Part shown: positions 9,158-17,745 of the stretch, one piece after another | Layout: the number at the start of each line of letters is the position of its first letter | How positions within the stretch are numbered: position 1 is the stretch's first letter | DNA from: Ndongobacter massiliensis | Lineage (GTDB): Bacteria > Bacillota > Clostridia > Tissierellales > Peptoniphilaceae | Direction of reading: 5' to 3' | NCBI RefSeq assembly: GCF_900120375.1 | Contig: NZ_LT635480.1 | Coordinates: 1 to 64,000 of the forward strand | DNA length: 64,000 nt | Made by a program: the position numbers and the translations under genes | The notes under the pieces: model-generated | What the model saw: only the letters and a program-made list of their open reading frames with translations | Told to the model about the DNA's origin: nothing | Database searches by the model: none

Positions 9158-11123
9158 TGAACTGATTCAGCAAATTAAAGACGATAAACTTAGAGACCGT
9201 ATTCAGGCGGAAACGGACAAGTTAACACAGCAGAAAAAGTTCGGTTTGGTATTTGAAAATCATCTGCCCGAATGTACTCCGCTCTATGAAGTCCCCGTTC
9301 AGGTTGGTAGCACTGTCTCTCTTAAAAACGGAAGTATCGATGAGCTTTATCTTGTTAAGGATATCAAAGATGAACAGGTCTCCTGTGTCAATAAAAAGGA
9401 TGGGAAGGAAGAAATCTTTCCTCTGAATGATCTTGTAACGACTGCGGAATTTGGTGAGCCGATTTATCCTTATCTGCAATATGTTGATTCTCTTTCCAAT
9501 GCGCCGGACAGCGAGCTCTGGCATACTTTGATTGAAGCAGATAATTATCATGCCTTGCAGCTCTTGGAATATCTCTACGCCGGCAAGGTCGACTGCATAT
9601 ATATCGATCCGCCCTACAACACGGGTGCAAGGGACTGGAAATACAATAACGATTATGTCGATAGCTCTGATTCCTATCGCCATTCCAAGTGGCTCTCCAT
9701 GATGGAGAAGCGCTTGAAGTTGGCGAAAAAGCTGCTGAATCCGGAAGATGGTGTGTTAATAGTGGCTATAGATGATTATGAATTTGCACATTTGACTGTT
9801 CTACTGGAAGAGCTATTTTCGGAATATGATTGCAATACGATCGTGGTAAACCATCACCCCCAAGGAGGTTCTGCAGATAATGTTGCAAGAACTCATGAAT
9901 ACGCTATTTTTGTAACACCAAAAGGAAAGAAAGTGATATTCGGGAATAAGAGTGAAGATATAGAAGAGAAATGGTCATTGATGCGTGGTGGTACGAATGA
10001 GCGAAATCTTCGCATAGGAAGACCTAAAAGCTTTTATGCTATTTATATCAATAAATCCACTTTGAAAATTGAAGGTGTTGGACCGGAGCTAGAAGCAAAT
10101 GAATCTTATGATTTAAATGAGATACCTAATGATTGTATAGCCATGTACCCTATTGGGAAGGACGGAAAAGAGAGGGTTTGGCGGTATACTCGTAGCTCAA
10201 TGATACAGCACATACATAATGGCGATATCGTCTGCACCCCCAACTTGTCATTACAAGTAATAAAACGTAGAGATACCAAATATGAGTCCGTGGTGAGCGT
10301 TTGGACAGACACCAAGTATAATGCTGGTACGTCAGGAACAGCTATACTGCAACAGATCTTTTATCCTAACAATCGCTTCCCATACCCGAAATCTCTATAT
10401 TCTGTATTGGACTGTATTAAATATTCGACGTTACACAAACCCAACGCCTTAATTGTTGACTTTTTTGCCGGTTCAGGAACAACCCTCCATGCCGTCAATC
10501 TCTTAAACGCCGAGGATGGCGGAAAGCGTCGCTGCATTATGGTGACAAATAACGAAGTTTCCGACAGTGAAGCAAAGAGTCTTGTTAAGCGGGGTTATCA
10601 ACCTGATGATGAGGAATGGGAACGCTTAGGCATCGCCCGCTATGTGACCTGGCCGAGAACCCTGTGCAGTATCAAGGGCGAAGATATCAACGGTGAACCC
10701 CTCAAAGGCAATTATTTAGAAAGTGACCTTCCTATGGCAGACGGCTTTCAGTCCAATGCCGTCTATTTCAAATTGGGATTTTTAGATAAAATCTCTATCG
10801 CTTTAGGTAGACAGTTCAAGGAGCTGCTCTCCGTACTCTGGATGAAGGCGGGAGCCATAGGATCATGCCCGCAGCTCGGAGGCGAGCACATTCCTAAGAT
10901 GCTCATTTTGCCGGGCAATCGCTTTGCTGTTTTAACGGACGAAAAAGACTTCCCGGAGTTTTTCAAGCAGGTAAAAGCGGCATCAAATATCGAAACCGTC
11001 TTTATCGTGACGGATTCCGAAGCGGGATACCGGGAGATGGCAGCCAAACTCCAGGTAAAAACAAGCTATCAGCTATACCGGGATTACCTAGATAATTTCA
11101 GAATTAATACGGGGAGGAAATAA
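9144..11123 (+). CDS. mod: Type III DNA methyltransferase (Mod)
   Basis: A 659-residue beta-class N6-adenine methyltransferase, the modification and recognition subunit of a type III restriction system. The catalytic motif DPPYNTG is at residues 155-161, before the AdoMet-binding motif FFAGSGTTLHAV near residue 440, which is the beta-class order. The region between them holds the target recognition domain; the C-terminal part is for interaction with Res. Length matches the family. It begins inside the XRE gene and ends 2 bases before res. No simple sequence tract is seen that would make it phase-variable. Confidence 0.93.
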   Translation: MAIIDELIQQIKDDKLRDRIQAETDKLTQQKKFGLVFENHLPECTPLYEVPVQVGSTVSLKNGSIDELYLVKDIKDEQVSCVNKKDGKEEIFPLNDLVTTAEFGEPIYPYLQYVDSLSNAPDSELWHTLIEADNYHALQLLEYLYAGKVDCIYIDPPYNTGARDWKYNNDYVDSSDSYRHSKWLSMMEKRLKLAKKLLNPEDGVLIVAIDDYEFAHLTVLLEELFSEYDCNTIVVNHHPQGGSADNVARTHEYAIFVTPKGKKVIFGNKSEDIEEKWSLMRGGTNERNLRIGRPKSFYAIYINKSTLKIEGVGPELEANESYDLNEIPNDCIAMYPIGKDGKERVWRYTRSSMIQHIHNGDIVCTPNLSLQVIKRRDTKYESVVSVWTDTKYNAGTSGTAILQQIFYPNNRFPYPKSLYSVLDCIKYSTLHKPNALIVDFFAGSGTTLHAVNLLNAEDGGKRRCIMVTNNEVSDSEAKSLVKRGYQPDDEEWERLGIARYVTWPRTLCSIKGEDINGEPLKGNYLESDLPMADGFQSNAVYFKLGFLDKISIALGRQFKELLSVLWMKAGAIGSCPQLGGEHIPKMLILPGNRFAVLTDEKDFPEFFKQVKAASNIETVFIVTDSEAGYREMAAKLQVKTSYQLYRDYLDNFRINTGRK

Positions 11124-11125
11124 GC

Positions 11126-13984
11126 ATGCTAGTTGAACTATTCCCCTTTCAAAGAAAAGCTTTACAAAATCTGCGCATGAATACAGCGGAAGCCTTAGGC
11201 AGCTATCGCCGGACGCATACGCCGCAGGTCGTCTCCTTTACGGCGCCGACAGGCTCCGGCAAGACGATTATTATGGCGGCACTTTTTGAGTCGATTCTTT
11301 TTGGAGACGAGTGCTATCCCGAACAGCTGGAAGCGATTATCGTCTGGCTCTCCGACTCGCCGGAACTTAACCAGCAATCGAAAGATAAAATTGACGGCAA
11401 GGCGGATAAGATTACTCTATCTCAGACGGTAACCATTACGGATGAGTCCTTTGATCAGGAACTTCTTGACGAAGGACATATCTATTTTCTTAACACACAA
11501 AAACTGGGCAAAAGTTCCAATCTGACCAAGCACGGTGACAGCAGGCAGTATACGATCTGGGAAACGCTGAGAAATACCGCCAGAGAAAAATCAGACCGCC
11601 TTTACTTTGTGATTGATGAAGCCCATCGCGGCATGTTGGGGCGTGAAGCAGGCCGGGCGACTACTATCATGCAGAAATTCCTGAAAGGCAGCGCTGAGGA
11701 TGGTCTGGAGCCGATGCCGGTTGTAATCGGCATGTCGGCAACCACAGAACGCTTTAACACGCTCGTAAAGGGAACAACATCCACGATTCACAAGGTCATC
11801 GTAACACCGGATGAAGTGAGAGCCTCGGGACTTCTGAAAGACCGTATCGTCATCACTTACCCGGAAGAAACAGCCGTCAGAAAAGACATGGCCATTCTTC
11901 AGGCGGCTACAGACGAGTGGAGAAAGAAATGGCGACATTGGCAGCAATATTGCTATGAGCAGCACTATGCCTACGTCAATCCTATTTTTGTCGTTCAAAT
12001 CGAAAATGCTACATCAGAAGAAATCTCTAAGACGGATCTCACTGAAGCTCTACGCACGATTGAAAGCAGAGCTGGCTATCGTTTTGAAAAGGGCGAAGTT
12101 GTGCATGCTTTTGGCGAGAAAGAGACCATTAATATACACGGTTTAGAAGTGCCTTATTATGAGCCTTCAGGTATTAATGATAATCGAAAAATCAAGCTGG
12201 TTTTCTTTAAAGAGAGTCTTTCCACCGGGTGGGATTGCCCTCGTGCGGAAACCATGATGTCCTTTCGTCACGCCAAGGATGCCACCTATATCGCCCAACT
12301 TCTTGGTCGGATGGTGAGAACACCGATGCAAATGCGGATTCAAGTGGATGAGAGTCTAAATGATGTACATCTTTTCCTTCCGTACTTTGAGAAAAACACT
12401 GTGGAAGAGATTGTGTGTGCCCTACAGGCTAGTGAAGGCGGCGATATTCCGACAGATATTTATGGTGAGAAGATGGGTGAAAGAACATTTGAAACCTGGT
12501 CTGCGAAATCACTTAAGAAGAAATCTGCTCCTCAAGCAGAAGGGCAAATGAGCTTAGATGATTTAGCTTTTCGTGGTAATGGTAATGCGCTTACTCCCAT
12601 TACAGACACGGTTGACAATTACATTACGAGCGGTGATGCTGCTTTTATCAGCGAAGGAGATACCATAACAAGGTTTGAGGACAGAGCAGCAGGTAATTAC
12701 GATACCTTACCAAAACCGGGTGAAGATGAATCAAGGCCAGTTGAGAGGACACATCTTTCCTCTGGCCGGCAAGCAATCAAAGAGACGGAGCCTTCGCAGG
12801 AGGATGCAGTAGTGTCTTCGCAAGAAGACGCACTCGACCGTGAAAGCATCATCAAGTTCATCAATGATGTCGGGCTTCTTACCTACAATGTACGCCAAAC
12901 CCGTATCAACGATTATTTAACATCCCTCTATAAGTTGACGAGACTCCTTGTACAATCGGGGCTTGATCCTGAGGCTACAGAAACGGTCATCAGTGAAATT
13001 ATCGTTAAAATTCGTGAATACGTACACAGCCTGCGAGAACAGGGCAAATACGATGATTTAGTGACTAAAGCGAAAGAGTTCAAGCTCTCAATGCAGGTCT
13101 TTGATGTCTTTGGAGAGAGTGTAAAGGATTTTCCAGTTCAACAATCTTTTTTCTCTACGAATGCCGATATTGAACGCCAATTTCGCCAGGCGGAAGTAAA
13201 GCTTGGCGGAGAAGGTGTCGGACATGCTTACGGAAACAAGTATTTTGATCCCCTTGATCCGGATAGTTATCAGCTGGATGTGATCCTTTTTGTTTCCGAT
13301 CAGGAAAATCTCAATCAGCTGCACGACTATGCTAAGACCAAGTTCCATCAATTAAATGACGAATACAGGCGCTATATGGTCACAGTAGACGAGAGCTACC
13401 GTCTGCAGTATGAACAAATTGTCTCAGATGGAGATCAAGTAAGTAAACACAACTTCCGTTTGCCGGAACTGATCCAAGCTGAGCACATAACAGGAGGAGA
13501 AAGATATTCTGACCATCTCTTTGTCAATGATGCGGGATATGCCAAGATCAAACTTAATGATTGGGAGAAGGGGGTCTTAAAGGAAGAGCAAGAACGCACG
13601 GATTATGTGTCTTGGCTTCGCAACCCGCCGCGCAAATCCTGGGCTCTTTGTATTCCTTATGAGATGAACAATGAATGGAAGGCCGCTTATCCTGATTTTC
13701 TCGTTATACGAAAAGACGAGCGACTAGGCTACATTGTCGATGTCTTAGAGCCTCATAGCCCGGATTTCGCCGACAACTTGGGCAAGGCAAAGGGCTTTGC
13801 GGAATATGCCCGCCAAAATCCCGGCGTTGGACGCATCGAGCTGATTCGCATGGATAAAGATCCGGTGGGAAATAAGCGTTTTAAGCGTCTTGATATGTCC
13901 AGAAGTGCTATCCGCGATAAAGTTCTGAAAGCTATGACGAATGATGAAATTAACCATATCTTTGATATGGATGGAGTGTTTTAG
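11126..13984 (+). CDS. res: Type III restriction endonuclease (Res)
   Basis: A 952-residue helicase-nuclease, the cleaving partner of Mod. The superfamily 2 motor starts with FTAPTGSGKTIIM (Walker A, about residues 39-50); FVIDEAHRG near residue 162 is the DEAH box; GMSATTERF is motif III; a later QLLGRMVRTP is motif VI. The C-terminal YPDFLVIRKDERLGYIVDVLEPH, near residues 855-880, is the PD-(D/E)xK-type nuclease. With Mod it tracks along DNA by ATP hydrolysis and cuts unmethylated head-to-head sites. All motor motifs look intact, and the stop is immediately followed by the next gene's ATG. Confidence 0.93.
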   Translation: MLVELFPFQRKALQNLRMNTAEALGSYRRTHTPQVVSFTAPTGSGKTIIMAALFESILFGDECYPEQLEAIIVWLSDSPELNQQSKDKIDGKADKITLSQTVTITDESFDQELLDEGHIYFLNTQKLGKSSNLTKHGDSRQYTIWETLRNTAREKSDRLYFVIDEAHRGMLGREAGRATTIMQKFLKGSAEDGLEPMPVVIGMSATTERFNTLVKGTTSTIHKVIVTPDEVRASGLLKDRIVITYPEETAVRKDMAILQAATDEWRKKWRHWQQYCYEQHYAYVNPIFVVQIENATSEEISKTDLTEALRTIESRAGYRFEKGEVVHAFGEKETINIHGLEVPYYEPSGINDNRKIKLVFFKESLSTGWDCPRAETMMSFRHAKDATYIAQLLGRMVRTPMQMRIQVDESLNDVHLFLPYFEKNTVEEIVCALQASEGGDIPTDIYGEKMGERTFETWSAKSLKKKSAPQAEGQMSLDDLAFRGNGNALTPITDTVDNYITSGDAAFISEGDTITRFEDRAAGNYDTLPKPGEDESRPVERTHLSSGRQAIKETEPSQEDAVVSSQEDALDRESIIKFINDVGLLTYNVRQTRINDYLTSLYKLTRLLVQSGLDPEATETVISEIIVKIREYVHSLREQGKYDDLVTKAKEFKLSMQVFDVFGESVKDFPVQQSFFSTNADIERQFRQAEVKLGGEGVGHAYGNKYFDPLDPDSYQLDVILFVSDQENLNQLHDYAKTKFHQLNDEYRRYMVTVDESYRLQYEQIVSDGDQVSKHNFRLPELIQAEHITGGERYSDHLFVNDAGYAKIKLNDWEKGVLKEEQERTDYVSWLRNPPRKSWALCIPYEMNNEWKAAYPDFLVIRKDERLGYIVDVLEPHSPDFADNLGKAKGFAEYARQNPGVGRIELIRMDKDPVGNKRFKRLDMSRSAIRDKVLKAMTNDEINHIFDMDGVF

Positions 13985-14593
13985 ATGTGCAATATTTGCA
14001 ATGGAGTGATAGGTAATATGGGTGATAATAGGTCAGATGAACTTATGGTGATCGAAGATAATATTAGAAACACATATGGGAGTGTTGTTTGGTCACACAA
14101 AATTCAGGAAAAAGAAGCAGATATTTCAATCAAAAAATATAAGATTCTTGAAACTATGAGGGTAATAGCTTCTTCTCTCACATCTGTTGGTATCATATCG
14201 TTGCTCTTTTCAAATGATTTGTGGATTAAAATTGTATCAGCAATACTATCTTTTATTTCTGTAGGCGTGAGCGCTTTTTTCAAATCTTTCGATTTGCAGA
14301 AAACGGTATCAAGCCATAAGGCAGCTGCTAACAAGTTACTAAAAGCTAGGGATGAACTTAGACTATTGCTAATCAAGACACGTTTGGATACCCACTCTAC
14401 CAAAAAGTTGCTAGAAGAGTATCAACAACTCGTGGCGGAAATTGATGCTATATATGCAGAAGCTCCAACTACATCAGATTTAGCCGTAAGAAAAGCGAGA
14501 ACTGCGCTTAACGTCACAAAAGACAATTTAATTACTGATGCGGAAATTGACAATAATCTTCCCCAATCATTAAGAAAGGATTATGTTGAATGA
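13985..14593 (+). CDS. SLATT-domain two-TM effector
   Basis: A 202-residue protein with two adjacent hydrophobic segments (about 49-68 and 72-93) between a charged N-terminal region and a long C-terminal helical region (KAAANKLLKARDELRLLL). This is the SLATT layout: two membrane helices plus a soluble helical module, thought to form pores when triggered by a CD-NTase. It starts on the base after the Res stop, with GGAG 8 bases before; an alternative ATG lies 33 bases in. It overlaps the CD-NTase gene by ATGA, so effector and sensor are coupled. The gene is visibly more AT-rich than mod and res. Confidence 0.8.
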   Translation: MCNICNGVIGNMGDNRSDELMVIEDNIRNTYGSVVWSHKIQEKEADISIKKYKILETMRVIASSLTSVGIISLLFSNDLWIKIVSAILSFISVGVSAFFKSFDLQKTVSSHKAAANKLLKARDELRLLLIKTRLDTHSTKKLLEEYQQLVAEIDAIYAEAPTTSDLAVRKARTALNVTKDNLITDAEIDNNLPQSLRKDYVE

Positions 14594-15402
14594 GTTACAC
14601 AGTTACAAAAAGCGCAGGAGTCATTCCTCAAGAAACAAGAAGTTTAATTTCTAGACGGTATAAAAGTATTACTTCGGCAATCAACAGAGATTTTTGGTCA
14701 ATCACGAGTGATACGAGCAATAGTTTTTATGTTGGTTCATATGGTAGAAACACTGCAATTTCCACTAGTGACATTGATATATTAACGGTACTACCGAATA
14801 GTGATTTTGACAGTTATAACAATTTAAAAGGAAATGCTCAGTCAAGACTTTTGCAAGCAGTTAGAAATGCCATTTTATCTTCTTATCCTCGCAGTGATAT
14901 TCGGGCTGATGGTCAGGTTGTTAAAATTGCATTTTCGGATGGCATGTATTTCGAGATTTTGCCTGCATTTCAGAACAAAGACTGGTTTGGTAACTGGAGT
15001 AGTACATACACATACCCGAATTCAAATATGGGAGGCAATTGGAAATCAACCAATCCTAAAGCAGAACAGGAAGCGATAGCACAGAAAAATAGAAATAGTA
15101 ACGGCTTGTTAGTGGATACTTGCAGACATCTTCGAGTCGTACGAGATACTTGCTTCAAAAGTTATCATTTGTCCGGAATAGTAATAGATACGTTTGTTTA
15201 TGATGCTATAGAAGGTTGGCATTGGCTTGAGCTGGGTGAAGAATCAACTCCAAATATAATTTCATACGAGCAAGTCCTTATGAATTACTTTAATGACAAC
15301 TTGACTTATATATCCGAATTACGTGCTCCTGGTAGTGGCGACTCAGTCAGCTTGGATAAAAGCAAAGAATGCCTTGGAAAAGTATTACGATTCATCGTTT
15401 GA
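14590..15402 (+). CDS. SMODS nucleotidyltransferase (CD-NTase), CBASS-like
   Basis: A 270-residue DNA polymerase beta-fold nucleotidyltransferase. GSYGRNTAISTSDIDIL (residues 49-65) supplies the GS motif and the two metal-binding Asp residues D61 and D63; FEILPAF (121-127) carries the third acidic residue as Glu122, where Asp is more common. Such enzymes make cyclic oligonucleotides on phage infection, and these activate a linked effector, here the SLATT protein. No Cap2/Cap3 ancillary genes are present, so it resembles a minimal type I CBASS. The last 20 residues are less typical, so a small C-terminal frameshift cannot be excluded. Confidence 0.82.
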   Translation: MSYTVTKSAGVIPQETRSLISRRYKSITSAINRDFWSITSDTSNSFYVGSYGRNTAISTSDIDILTVLPNSDFDSYNNLKGNAQSRLLQAVRNAILSSYPRSDIRADGQVVKIAFSDGMYFEILPAFQNKDWFGNWSSTYTYPNSNMGGNWKSTNPKAEQEAIAQKNRNSNGLLVDTCRHLRVVRDTCFKSYHLSGIVIDTFVYDAIEGWHWLELGEESTPNIISYEQVLMNYFNDNLTYISELRAPGSGDSVSLDKSKECLGKVLRFIV

Positions 15403-15450
15403 GAAAATCAAACTAATTTTTGTATCAACCACTCCGTCCTTAGCCATCTC

Positions 15451-15476
15451 AAAACCGCTTGGAATAGCGGTTTTTC
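15451..15476 (+). terminator. Terminator of the defence operon
   Basis: AAAACCGCT-TGGAAT-AGCGGTTTT followed by T-rich sequence forms a 9-bp rho-independent terminator 49 bases after the CD-NTase stop. It closes the rightward XRE-Mod-Res-SLATT-CD-NTase unit and marks the practical right end of the island. Nothing else recognisable lies in 15477-15620. Confidence 0.85.
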
Positions 15477-15620
15477 TTATGCTTATATTTATTATTTTTA
15501 ACCTGTTTCACTCAATTTTTCACCTATTTTTGTTTCATCCATAAGGAAAACCTCTGAACAAATGAAAAGGCTTCCAATGGGCATTTTTAGAGTAAAGTTG
15601 AAAGCTGAAAAAAAGAAAAT

Positions 15621-15658
15621 AAAAAAGCTTCGCAAGATCGTACGGGAACTTACGAAGC
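15621..15658 (-). terminator. Terminator of the selenium operon
   Basis: Read leftward, GCTTCGTAAG (15658-15649) pairs with CTTGCGAAGC (15636-15627), one mismatch, followed by TTTTTTA. It lies 23 bases after the desulfurase stop and ends the selD-led operon. Confidence 0.75.
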
Positions 15659-15680
15659 CGGTGCTTGAAATCGGTACTCT

Positions 15681-16823
15681 CTATAGCATTCCACCGATCT
15701 CTCGAATAGCACGGATGGCAGCATCCACTTCCTCGAAAGTATTGAAATAGGAGAAGGAGAATCGGACCATGCCCTGTTCCACCGTTTGAAACTTTTCGTG
15801 AATCAAAGGGGCGCAATGCGCCCCCGGGCGGACTTCAATATTATAGTTTTCCTCCAACAGCAGTGCCAACTCCGAAGAATTCATATCTCGAAGGTTCAGG
15901 CTGACAAGCGCGGTGGACGATCCTTCCGGCAACGTAGGCCTTTTGGAGTAAATTTTTATTCCCGGTACGGTACAGATGCCGTCGTAGAACCGTTGCGCAA
16001 GGGTGATTAATTTTTGGTGGATTTCAGAGAGCCCGACGCTTTTTAGAAAGTCAATACTCGCCTTCATGGCAATGCAGTCCATGTAATTAGCGGTTCCGGG
16101 TTCAAAAATGGCCGGGAAAGAGTGGGGCCCCTCTTTGGAAAAGGAATTGGAGCCGGATCCGCCGCAAAAAACCGGTTGAAAATCAAAATCTCCATTTTTG
16201 AGAATAAAGCCGGCACCGCTCGGCCCATAGAGCGACTTATGACCGGTCATGACAAAAAGGCTGTGATCGTAGCGGGACAGATCGATGTCAAAGGTTCCTG
16301 CTGTTTGACTCATATCAACCATTAAAATCAGGTTATGCGCTTTACAGAAAGCATGAATCCGATCTAAATCATTGATGCTTCCCAGGAGATTGGAAGCGTG
16401 ATTTATGATGACAAAGCGCGTTTCTTTTCGACGCAGTTTTTCCAGATCTTCATAGGCAACTTCTAAATTTTCGGCAATGTCCAGGAAAGAGAGGGGGCAG
16501 CCGGAAAGATAGAGGGGGCGGAGTACGGAATTGTGCTCGCCCAGGTCGGTGATAACGTGATCTTTTTTGCGTACCAGTGAACGGATCAGAAAATTGAGCC
16601 CAAACGTCGCATTTTGACAGAAGGCAATGTCCATGGGATTCTTGCAATGAAAAAGATTCGCAAGGGCTTTGCGCGTTGCAAGGATCGCCAACATGCTGTT
16701 TTGACTCTTTTGATGGCCGCTTCTTGCCGGGTTCCCGTAACGGTGCGATTTTATGATCGTTGTGTAGGCATCGGCAAGGGCGTCCGGTTTTTTGAGACTG
16801 GTGGCGGCATTATCGAAATACAT
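15681..16823 (-). CDS. Cysteine desulfurase-like PLP enzyme
   Basis: A 380-residue class V aminotransferase-fold enzyme. It starts MYFDNAATSLKKP after AGGTGG; TGHKSLYGPSGAGF holds the PLP lysine (K196), NHASNLLGSINDL and VDMSQTAGTFDID line the cofactor pocket, and RPGAHCAP carries the likely persulfide/selenosulfide cysteine (C337). Enzymes of this subgroup sit beside selD, yedF and DUF3343 genes and probably release selenium or sulfur from cysteine analogues for SelD or for cofactor selenation. It overlaps the DUF3343 gene by 14 bases. Whether it prefers selenocysteine cannot be told from sequence. Confidence 0.88.
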   Translation of the reverse strand: MYFDNAATSLKKPDALADAYTTIIKSHRYGNPARSGHQKSQNSMLAILATRKALANLFHCKNPMDIAFCQNATFGLNFLIRSLVRKKDHVITDLGEHNSVLRPLYLSGCPLSFLDIAENLEVAYEDLEKLRRKETRFVIINHASNLLGSINDLDRIHAFCKAHNLILMVDMSQTAGTFDIDLSRYDHSLFVMTGHKSLYGPSGAGFILKNGDFDFQPVFCGGSGSNSFSKEGPHSFPAIFEPGTANYMDCIAMKASIDFLKSVGLSEIHQKLITLAQRFYDGICTVPGIKIYSKRPTLPEGSSTALVSLNLRDMNSSELALLLEENYNIEVRPGAHCAPLIHEKFQTVEQGMVRFSFSYFNTFEEVDAAIRAIREIGGML

Positions 16824-17079
16824 ATTTTTCCACCTTTCTTCGGCCGTCAATTTTTTTTAACGTATAAGTGGATTCAAAGCCTTTATTTTCCAGTAAGGCA
16901 AGGGCCCGATCAAAGTCATTCGGCAAAATCCGCAGGGCGAAGCCGCACCCGGCGTCGATTTCCGGGGGCAGGGGAATCAGTCGCGCCTGTTCCAATCCCT
17001 GTACTCGGTCTAAGGCGAGGGTGGCTTCGTCTGTGGATGCAAAGGAAAAAAGAATAAAATCAGCAGGGTGTGACAACAT
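16810..17079 (-). CDS. DUF3343 putative Se/S carrier protein
   Basis: An 89-residue soluble protein of the DUF3343 family, often linked to YedF and SelD. The one Cys of note is in PPEIDAGCGFALRI, the conserved position of the family and a candidate carrier thiol. It overlaps yedF upstream by 20 bases and the desulfurase downstream, showing tight co-expression. The family's biochemistry is unproven; a role in handing selenium or sulfur from the desulfurase to YedF or the hydroxylase cofactor is inferred from context. Confidence 0.8.
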   Translation of the reverse strand: MLSHPADFILFSFASTDEATLALDRVQGLEQARLIPLPPEIDAGCGFALRILPNDFDRALALLENKGFESTYTLKKIDGRRKVEKYVFR

Positions 17080-17665
17080 GGTTTTCCCGCATCAGTTCTA
17101 CGATTCGGTACATATTTGTGATCGTCCCCACTTGCAGATCTTCCTTCAGCTTGTAGTTGCCGAGACAGAGACCGCAGGAAAGAATTTCAACGCCCTTTGC
17201 TTCCAGCCCCCTCATATCCTCGATAACTTTCTCGTTTTTCGTGGTGTTGAAAACCCCACGGTTGTAGAAAATGACTGCTTTCGGCAACACATCCTGCTCC
17301 GTCAAGGCATAGAGGAAACCTTCCAGAAGCGATTTTGAAAACGCAGGATCGCCGTCCGAAATCACGTCCGATTTGACGACAACCACATAGGAAGCCCCCC
17401 CCATCGCATATTGTGTTTCGTCAAATGTTTCCGCCGCCTGCGCATTTTCATCGCGCGCAATCGTCACGGCATATTCCCGGGGGGCACGCTTCTCAACGCT
17501 TGCCTGCATATGCAGGGCCTCCGCCATTTTGGCAAGGTTTTGTGTGGCGACTTCATTGTCTACGAGGATCCGGAACATGGTTTCCTCATTATTTTCCCGC
17601 ATTGCTTTTTTCGTTTCAATGACGGGCAGGGGGCATACTAAACCCAGGGCGTTGATTTCTTTCAC
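17060..17665 (-). CDS. yedF: Selenium metabolism protein YedF
   Basis: A 201-residue protein with an N-terminal TusA-like domain (INALGLVCPLPVIETKKAM, with the CPxP carrier cysteine) and a C-terminal DsrE-like part (GGASYVVVVKSDVI; VLPKAVIFYNRGVFNTTK; GVEILSCGLCLGNYKLKEDL). It starts at a GTG with AGGAG 7 bases upstream; the 45 codons open before it are not coding. YedF is the marker of orphan-SelD genomes that use selenium in molybdenum hydroxylases. The extra cysteines near 170-175 could form a second carrier site. It follows selD by 80 bases. Confidence 0.88.
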   Translation of the reverse strand: MKEINALGLVCPLPVIETKKAMRENNEETMFRILVDNEVATQNLAKMAEALHMQASVEKRAPREYAVTIARDENAQAAETFDETQYAMGGASYVVVVKSDVISDGDPAFSKSLLEGFLYALTEQDVLPKAVIFYNRGVFNTTKNEKVIEDMRGLEAKGVEILSCGLCLGNYKLKEDLQVGTITNMYRIVELMRENHVVTPC

Positions 17666-17745
17666 TTTTTTCTCCTTTACCGTTTTTTCGGATCTTGAAT
17701 CCGAAGCTATCGTCGCAATAGAACGGCGATTTTCCAATAGCAAAT

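Noticed and set aside
15323-15544. Second small gene after the CD-NTase in another frame
   Set aside because: The 73-codon frame overlaps the CD-NTase end, lacks a ribosome binding site, and runs through the terminator; at most it hints at a frameshift in the CD-NTase tail.
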